Below the pieces are notes generated by a model. The model saw only the letters and a list, made by a program, of their open reading frames with translations, was not told the DNA's origin and did not search any database. This document shows, piece after piece, positions 6,945-10,895 of a DNA stretch of 10,895 nt. The DNA lies in assembly GCA_003154025.1 (NCBI GenBank), contig PMCE01000096.1, forward strand, positions 16,999-27,893, given 5' to 3'. Each line of letters starts with the position of its first letter. Within the stretch, counting starts at the first letter, position 1. The translations under genes and the position numbers were made by a program. The stretch comes from Syntrophaceae bacterium (lineage in GTDB: Bacteria > Desulfobacterota > SM23-61).

Positions 6945-6973
6945 TTGACGAAAAAATTTTTTTTCAGTACTTT
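6945..6973 (+). promoter_or_regulatory. Candidate sigma70 promoter for the speB operon
   Basis: TTGACG (6945-6950; 5/6) is separated by a 17-bp spacer made mainly of an A6T8 tract from TACTTT (6968-6973; 3/6). Transcription would begin near 6980, leaving a leader of ~105 nt. The straight A/T run in the spacer may bend the DNA. Confidence 0.5.
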
Positions 6974-6990
6974 AAAATTCCCAAATTGTA

Positions 6991-7086
6991 TGTCCCCCGG
7001 CGACGGACAATAAGAGAAAAACAGGGTTCATCGCCGGTTCATCCGCTAAAGGCGGCAAAAGCCGAACCCAGGAGACTTCCTAGTAG
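6991..7086 (+). promoter_or_regulatory. Structured 5' leader of the speB operon, possible cis-regulatory RNA
   Basis: The leader contains a hairpin TGTCC/GGACA (6991-6995 with 7005-7009), whose loop includes CCGGCGA (6997-7003). That loop is fully complementary to TCGCCGG (7031-7037). GGGTTC (7024-7029) can pair with GAACCC (7064-7069) and enclose this segment. Inside, CCGC/GCGG (7043-7046 with 7052-7055) competes with CGGC-AAAA-GCCG (7053-7064), and GGTTC (7036-7040) competes for GAACC. The only good Shine-Dalgarno, AGGAG (7070-7074), follows directly, 12 nt from the ATG, and AGGA can pair with TCCT (7078-7081). No U-run suggests a terminator, so control would be at translation. It does not match any riboswitch class I can recall. 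The function is inferred. Confidence 0.4.
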
Positions 7087-7995
7087 ATGACCGAGAGGCT
7101 TACCACCGTCCCTTTTAATTTCGGCGGTCTTTCCCATGACCAATGCCGGTGGGAGAACTCACGGGTGGTCTTTATCCCCGTTCCCTACGACCTCACCAGC
7201 ACCTATCTGGCTGGCTCCCGACGGGGTCCACTGGCCATCATCGAGGCCTCCACCCACATGGAGCTCTTCGATGAAGAGTTGGACCAGGAGACCTACCGGG
7301 TGGGTTTCCATACCCTGGACTCCCTGGAAGCCACGGCCGTCGGCCCCGAAAAAATGATCGCTCTCGTTGAGAAATATGTGCACCGGGTGGTTCGGGCGAA
7401 AAAATTCCCCGTCCTCCTCGGAGGGGAGCATTCAATCACCCTGGGAGCGGCCCGGGCCCTGGAAAAGAAGGTTCCCCGGATTTCCTTCCTCCAGCTCGAC
7501 GCCCATGCGGACCTGCGCCCGTCGTATGAAGGAACTCCCTTTAGTCATGCCTGCATCGGCCGGAGGCTGGCCGAACTCGGGCCACTGGTCCAGGTAGGCA
7601 TTCGAAGCCTTACCCGGGAGGAAAATCTTTATATAAAACGAGGAGCGGTCAAAACCTTTTTCTGGCATCGTCTGGAAGAAATTCCCCACTGGGAAGGAGA
7701 GGTTCTCCGCTCACTCGCCCAAGAAGTCTACGTAACCATCGATCTGGACGTCCTCGACCCGGCCATCATGCCGGCCACGGGTACTCCCGAGCCCGGGGGA
7801 TTGAACTGGAAGGCCCTTACCGCGCTCCTGCGCCGGGTAGCCCGGGAGAAGACAGTGGTCGGGTTCGACGCGGTCGAACTCACCCCGATTCCGGGGTTGG
7901 TCGCCCCTGATTTCCTGGCGGCCAAACTGATCTACCGTTTTCTGGGCGAAATCTTCGCTCCGGCCCTTGCCAGGGGAAACCGTTCTCGTCGGTAA
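7087..7995 (+). CDS. speB: Agmatinase (SpeB-like ureohydrolase)
   Basis: This 302-residue cytosolic enzyme belongs to the arginase/agmatinase family, which uses two Mn ions. The metal motifs are complete: GGEHS (His115), DAHAD (Asp138, His140, Asp142) and TIDLDVLDP (Asp219, Asp221), followed by GTPEPGGL and GFDAVELTPIPG. It should hydrolyse agmatine to putrescine and urea, and the next gene makes agmatine, which supports this substrate over arginine or guanidine. The ATG at 7087 follows two in-frame TAG codons, so no longer start is possible. The Shine-Dalgarno AGGAG is unusually far away (12 nt). The gene opens a rightward operon and is separated from the decarboxylase gene by 12 bp. Family is certain; exact substrate is inferred mainly from context. 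Confidence 0.93.
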   Translation: MTERLTTVPFNFGGLSHDQCRWENSRVVFIPVPYDLTSTYLAGSRRGPLAIIEASTHMELFDEELDQETYRVGFHTLDSLEATAVGPEKMIALVEKYVHRVVRAKKFPVLLGGEHSITLGAARALEKKVPRISFLQLDAHADLRPSYEGTPFSHACIGRRLAELGPLVQVGIRSLTREENLYIKRGAVKTFFWHRLEEIPHWEGEVLRSLAQEVYVTIDLDVLDPAIMPATGTPEPGGLNWKALTALLRRVAREKTVVGFDAVELTPIPGLVAPDFLAAKLIYRFLGEIFAPALARGNRSRR

Positions 7996-8007
7996 AGGAG
8001 AGTTGAA

Positions 8008-8553
8008 TTGGAAGCACTGGTCCCGCGAAAACTTTTCTTCACCAAGGGGGTGGGAGTTCACCGGGAGGAACTCCGGGCCTTCGAGCTGGCCTTGCGGGAT
8101 GCGGGGATCGAAAAGTGCAATCTCGTCCATGTGTCGAGCATCCTGCCCCCCCGATGCAAGATCATCTCCCGCACCCAGGGGTTGAAGGAGTTGACCCCGG
8201 GAGGAATCACCTTCTGCGTCTTGGCCAGGTGCAGCACCAACGAACCCCGGCGACTGATCGCCGCATCCATCGGCTGCGCCATCCCTTCGGACCGGAACCA
8301 GTACGGCTACCTGAGCGAGCACCACGCCTTCGGCCAGACCGAAAAAGAATCCGGCGATTATGCCGAAGACCTGGCGGCGGCCATGCTGGCCTCCACATTG
8401 GGAATCGAATTCGACGAAGACAAGGGCTGGGACGAAAGGAAAGAGATCTACCGGATCAGCGACAAAATCGTGAGGACTACCAACATCACCCAATCCAGCA
8501 TCGTGAAGACGGGCTGGGCCACGGTGGTGGCCGCGGGAGTCTTTCTTTTCTGA
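8008..8553 (+). CDS. Pyruvoyl-dependent arginine decarboxylase
   Basis: This 181-residue proenzyme decarboxylates arginine to agmatine without pyridoxal phosphate. It should cleave itself at Ser43-Ser44 within [11 protein letters not shown], giving a ~43-residue beta chain and an alpha chain whose N-terminal serine becomes the pyruvoyl group. The downstream [13 protein letters not shown] (~99-111) carries the conserved glutamate seen in archaeal PvlArgDC enzymes, and the C-terminal half is collinear with them. The start is TTG at 8008, placed 7 nt after AAAGGAG that overlaps the speB stop. This enzyme type is typical of archaea and is found in scattered bacteria including Chlamydiae. With the adjacent agmatinase it makes a two-step arginine-to-putrescine route. 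No antiporter gene is present in the window, which argues weakly against a pure acid-resistance role. Confidence 0.93.
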   Translation: MEALVPRKLFFTKGVGVHREELRAFELALRDAGIEKCNLVHVSSILPPRCKIISRTQGLKELTPGGITFCVLARCSTNEPRRLIAASIGCAIPSDRNQYGYLSEHHAFGQTEKESGDYAEDLAAAMLASTLGIEFDEDKGWDERKEIYRISDKIVRTTNITQSSIVKTGWATVVAAGVFLF

Positions 8554-8580
8554 ACCCACCCCAGAAAGAGGCGAGGATCT

Positions 8581-9588
8581 ATGAGAGTCGGGTTCTGCTA
8601 CAACCTGAAGAAGACCAGCGATGAACCCTTCCACGCGGACCTATTTGCCGAATGGGACGACGCGGAGACCATCGGAGCGGTCCGCTCGGCCCTGGCCCGG
8701 CGGCACGAAGTGATCCCCATCGAGGGCGACGAAGAGGCCTTTGAGAAGTTCAAAAAATACCGGCCCCAGATCGTCTTCAACATGGCCGAGGGAATGCATG
8801 GAACCAGCCGGGAATCCCAGATCCCGGCCATGCTCGAGATGTTGCAAATTCCTTACACCGGTTCGGACCCTCTCACCCTGGCGGTTTGCCTAGATAAAGC
8901 CATGGCCAAGGTGGCTCTCAATTACTACGGCATTCCCAATACATCTTTCGTGGTCGTCTCGGATGACCGCAAAAAGCACTCCTTCCCCACCTTTCCCCTC
9001 ATCGTCAAGCCCCTGTACGAAGGGTCCAGCAAGGGGATCCAGAACAGCTCCCTGGTGCGGAATTCCAAGCAGCTGAAGGAGGAGATCCACCGGGTCCTGA
9101 CAGCATACCATCAGCCTGCCTTGGTGGAAAAGTTCCTTCCCGGCCGCGAGTTCACCGTGGCCCTGCTGGGGAACGGGAGCCAAATCGAAGTCCTGCCCAT
9201 CGTGGAAATAAAATTTGAAGAGCTGCCGGGGCATATCAACCCCATCTACTCCTTCGAGGCCAAATGGATCTGGGATACGGTGGAGAACCCGCTGGAGATC
9301 TTCGCCTGCCCGGCCAGGCTGTCGGCCAGTCTGAAGAAGAAAATCCAGTCGGTCTGCCGGGCTGCTTACCTTGCGCTGGGCGTGCGGGACTGGTGCCGGA
9401 TCGACGTCCGCCTCGACGAGTCCGGGAAGCCTTTCATCCTGGAACTGAACCCCCTGCCGGGGATTCTTCCCAATCCCGACGCCAACTCCTGTTTTCCCAA
9501 GGCCGCCCGCACCGCCGGGATCAGCTACGGCCAGCTCATCAACCGGGTTCTGGACATCGCCTGCCGGCGAGTTGGACTGAAAGCATGA
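8581..9588 (+). CDS. ATP-grasp ligase, D-Ala-D-Ala ligase fold, copy 1
   Basis: This 335-residue ATP-grasp enzyme follows the Ddl fold throughout. The N-domain ends in FNMAEGMHGTSRESQ and LEMLQIPYTGSD (~66-95). The ATP-binding core has IVKPLYEGSSKG (141-152) and ALVEKFLPGREFTV (180-193). Metal-binding residues follow in RIDVRLD (Asp275) and ILELNPLPG (Glu288, Asn290). It should join a carboxylate to an amine via an acyl-phosphate. It differs from true Ddl. The N-terminal substrate motif (GGxSxERxVS) is missing, the omega-loop EAKY is EAKW (Trp229), and the D-Ala carboxylate motif SHSLVP is replaced by PNPDANSCFP with a few extra residues. So it is probably not a cell-wall D-Ala-D-Ala ligase, and its substrates are unknown. 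The ATG follows GAGGCGAGG; its stop overlaps the next gene's start (ATGA). Confidence 0.85.
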   Translation: MRVGFCYNLKKTSDEPFHADLFAEWDDAETIGAVRSALARRHEVIPIEGDEEAFEKFKKYRPQIVFNMAEGMHGTSRESQIPAMLEMLQIPYTGSDPLTLAVCLDKAMAKVALNYYGIPNTSFVVVSDDRKKHSFPTFPLIVKPLYEGSSKGIQNSSLVRNSKQLKEEIHRVLTAYHQPALVEKFLPGREFTVALLGNGSQIEVLPIVEIKFEELPGHINPIYSFEAKWIWDTVENPLEIFACPARLSASLKKKIQSVCRAAYLALGVRDWCRIDVRLDESGKPFILELNPLPGILPNPDANSCFPKAARTAGISYGQLINRVLDIACRRVGLKA

Positions 9589-10631
9589 CGCCCAAAACGA
9601 TCCTCATCCTCTACAGCCTGCCCCATCCCTTTCTTCCCGACGGGTCGGTCGATGTTTTCGGCCCCAAATCGGTCATGGCCCGTCTCCAGGCGGTGAAAGA
9701 GGCGCTCCTCTCCCTGGGCCACAGCGTAAAGGCCATGGAGATGAAAGAGGATTTGCCTCCCATGGTGGGAAAAATTATCCGTGCCGGCGCCGAACTCATC
9801 TTCAACCTCTGCGAAGAATTCCATGGCCAAAGCCGACTGGAGATGAACATCGCCGCCCTCCTGGAGCTTTTGAACATCCCCTTTACCGGATCTTCGGCCC
9901 TTGTCTTGGGGCTGTCGCAGGACAAGGGGAAGACCAAATCCATCCTGGCCCACTACGGTGTACCGACCCCTGCCTACCGGGTCTGGTCCCCAGAAGAACC
10001 AGGAATTTCTTCTCCATTACGCTTCCCCCTGATCGTGAAGCCTCTTTGGGAGGATGCCAGCCTGGGGATCGGCAACGATGCTCTGGTGAGCGAGCCTGAC
10101 GCTCTTTGCCAGCAGGTCGAAAAAATCCATCGTCTCCATCATCAGCCGGCTCTCGTGGAGGAGTACATCGACGGCCGGGAACTCAATGTCTCCATCCTGG
10201 GGAATAAAGCCCCCGAGCTCCTCCCCATATCGGAGATCGATTTCTCCACCCTGCCCCCTGGCCTGCCCAAGATCTGCGGCTACGAGGCGAAATGGGTGGA
10301 GCACAGCCCGGAGTTTGATCATACCGTTCCCCTCTGCCCGGCCTCTCTTTCCCGGGGGGTGGAAAAAAAGGTCCGGGAAGCCGCCCTTCAGTCCTACCGG
10401 GTGATGGACTGCCGCGACTACGCGCGGGTGGACATCCGCCTCGGCCTGGACAGCGTCCCCTATGTCCTCGAAATCAACGCCAACCCCGACATCTCCCCCG
10501 ATGCCGGCATGCCCCGCTCGGCCAAGATGGCCGGGTATGATTATACCCAATTGATCGGCCGCATCGTAGAACTGGCCTGCGGCAGGAACCAGCTCCTCAA
10601 GGATCCGCCGAAAGAAAGTCCCCATGAATGA
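9585..10631 (+). CDS. ATP-grasp ligase, D-Ala-D-Ala ligase fold, copy 2
   Basis: This 348-residue protein is a clear paralogue of the preceding gene, collinear over its whole length. Shared blocks include FNLCEEFHGQSRLE, LLNIPFTGSS, PLIVKPLWEDASLGI (~148-162), HQPALVEEYIDGREL, GYEAKW (232-237), RVDIRLG (Asp283) and VLEINANPD (Glu296, Asn298), so ATP and metal sites are intact. It has diverged at substrate positions. The serine pair of copy 1 (EGSS) is EDAS, and the post-metal loop reads NPDISPDAGMP instead of the Ddl SHSLVP. The two enzymes probably recognise different substrates or act in sequence. The start is the ATG at 9585 that overlaps the previous stop; a longer in-frame reading from 9264 merely overlaps copy 1. 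It overlaps the methyltransferase start by 8 bp. The reaction product is unknown. Confidence 0.85.
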   Translation: MTPKTILILYSLPHPFLPDGSVDVFGPKSVMARLQAVKEALLSLGHSVKAMEMKEDLPPMVGKIIRAGAELIFNLCEEFHGQSRLEMNIAALLELLNIPFTGSSALVLGLSQDKGKTKSILAHYGVPTPAYRVWSPEEPGISSPLRFPLIVKPLWEDASLGIGNDALVSEPDALCQQVEKIHRLHHQPALVEEYIDGRELNVSILGNKAPELLPISEIDFSTLPPGLPKICGYEAKWVEHSPEFDHTVPLCPASLSRGVEKKVREAALQSYRVMDCRDYARVDIRLGLDSVPYVLEINANPDISPDAGMPRSAKMAGYDYTQLIGRIVELACGRNQLLKDPPKESPHE

Positions 10632-10895
10632 AGAGGGGGACAAGCCTAAGATCGATTTGGACTGGGACGACGAGCACGTCCTGCCTGCGGTCCTCTCTCC
10701 GGACACGGAATTCGTCTTTCAACGAATGACCGAAGAGACCCTGGGGGCCACCGGGGTCGAGAATTCCCATCGGGTGCTCGATATCGGCTGCGGCCGGGCC
10801 CTCGATGCCGCAGCCCTGTCCAGGAGGGGGGGAAGTCTCTTCGGATGTGAACCCTCCCGAGTCATGTTGCGGAAGGCCAGGGAGGGGCTGCAGAA
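10624..10895 (+). CDS. Class I SAM-dependent methyltransferase (N-terminal part)
   Basis: About 90 codons are visible before the window ends. After an acidic N-terminus (KIDLDWDDEHVLPAV), the SAM-binding motif I VLDIGCGRALDAA sits at ~51-63 and the motif II-like LFGCEPSRVML at ~72-82. This is the usual Rossmann start of a small-molecule methyltransferase (type 11/25 group). The start ATG lies inside the end of the preceding ligase gene, an 8-bp overlap (ATGAATGA) that suggests translational coupling and the same pathway. The methyl acceptor cannot be told; the ligase product is a reasonable guess. A downstream start is unlikely because the frame upstream of motif I has no better ATG with a ribosome-binding site. 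Confidence 0.8.
   Translation, partial: MNEEGDKPKIDLDWDDEHVLPAVLSPDTEFVFQRMTEETLGATGVENSHRVLDIGCGRALDAAALSRRGGSLFGCEPSRVMLRKAREGLQ

Larger units (their letters stand above)
6728..7086. other. Divergent purB / speB intergenic region
   Basis: This 359-bp region carries both divergent promoter candidates, the 9-bp tandem repeat, and the structured speB leader. Between about 6812 and 6940 I see only A/T-enriched sequence without a credible gene. The small open frame over the right half uses a TTG start, has no ribosome-binding site, and crosses the promoter and leader. Confidence 0.6.

Noticed and set aside
6902..7090. Small plus-strand open frame (62 codons) before speB
   Set aside because: TTG start without a ribosome-binding site, composition follows the A/T-rich promoter and leader, no recognisable domain, and it runs across the speB start.
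7711..8634. 307-codon minus-strand open frame under speB and the arginine decarboxylase
   Set aside because: Covers two well-supported genes on the plus strand; no domain pattern, consistent with a codon-bias shadow.
9264..9584. 107-codon upstream extension of the second ligase
   Set aside because: It lies entirely inside the first ligase gene in another frame. The ATGA overlap start at 9585 gives the expected family N-terminus.
8581..10631. Calling the two ligases Ddl (cell-wall D-Ala-D-Ala ligase)
   Set aside because: Fold and ATP site agree, but the Ddl substrate-binding motifs are missing in both and there are no mur genes nearby.

Overview
The window looks like a chromosomal segment of a moderately GC-rich, diderm (Gram-negative) bacterium. 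The lysS - lolC/E - lolD order and the long-branch, Desulfobacterota-like (former Deltaproteobacteria) proteins suggest that phylum. This placement is an inference from gene content, not a computed one. There are no IS elements, CRISPR arrays or RNA genes that I can recognise.

The left two thirds (1-6727) is a minus-strand run transcribed leftwards: purB (adenylosuccinate lyase), pyrE (orotate phosphoribosyltransferase), lysS (class II lysyl-tRNA synthetase), a LolC/LolE-type permease, a TPR plus double cyclic-nucleotide-binding-domain protein, and the start of lolD (lipoprotein-export ATPase, cut by the window edge). purB and lysS each have a candidate sigma70 promoter. The gaps between lysS and lolC, pyrE and lysS, and purB and pyrE are filled by degenerate 7-bp tandem repeats. 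Three of these tracts face inverted copies and could form long hairpins. The unit sequence differs at each locus, but the 7-bp period is kept.

A divergent intergenic region (6728-7086) separates this block from a plus-strand operon. It carries a candidate promoter for each direction and a roughly 100-nt 5' leader with several mutually exclusive pairings, including a possible loop-mediated 7-bp interaction.

The right third (7087-10895) is a tightly packed plus-strand operon: agmatinase (speB-like), pyruvoyl-dependent arginine decarboxylase, two paralogous ATP-grasp ligases of the D-Ala-D-Ala ligase fold that lack the Ddl substrate-binding motifs, and the beginning of a SAM-dependent methyltransferase. 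The first two genes convert arginine to agmatine and then to putrescine plus urea. The ligases and methyltransferase are joined to them by short gaps and stop/start overlaps. This suggests an uncharacterised pathway that builds on the polyamine, for example by amide-bond formation and methylation. That link rests on gene context only and is the most interesting part of the window, together with the heptamer repeats and the structured leader.
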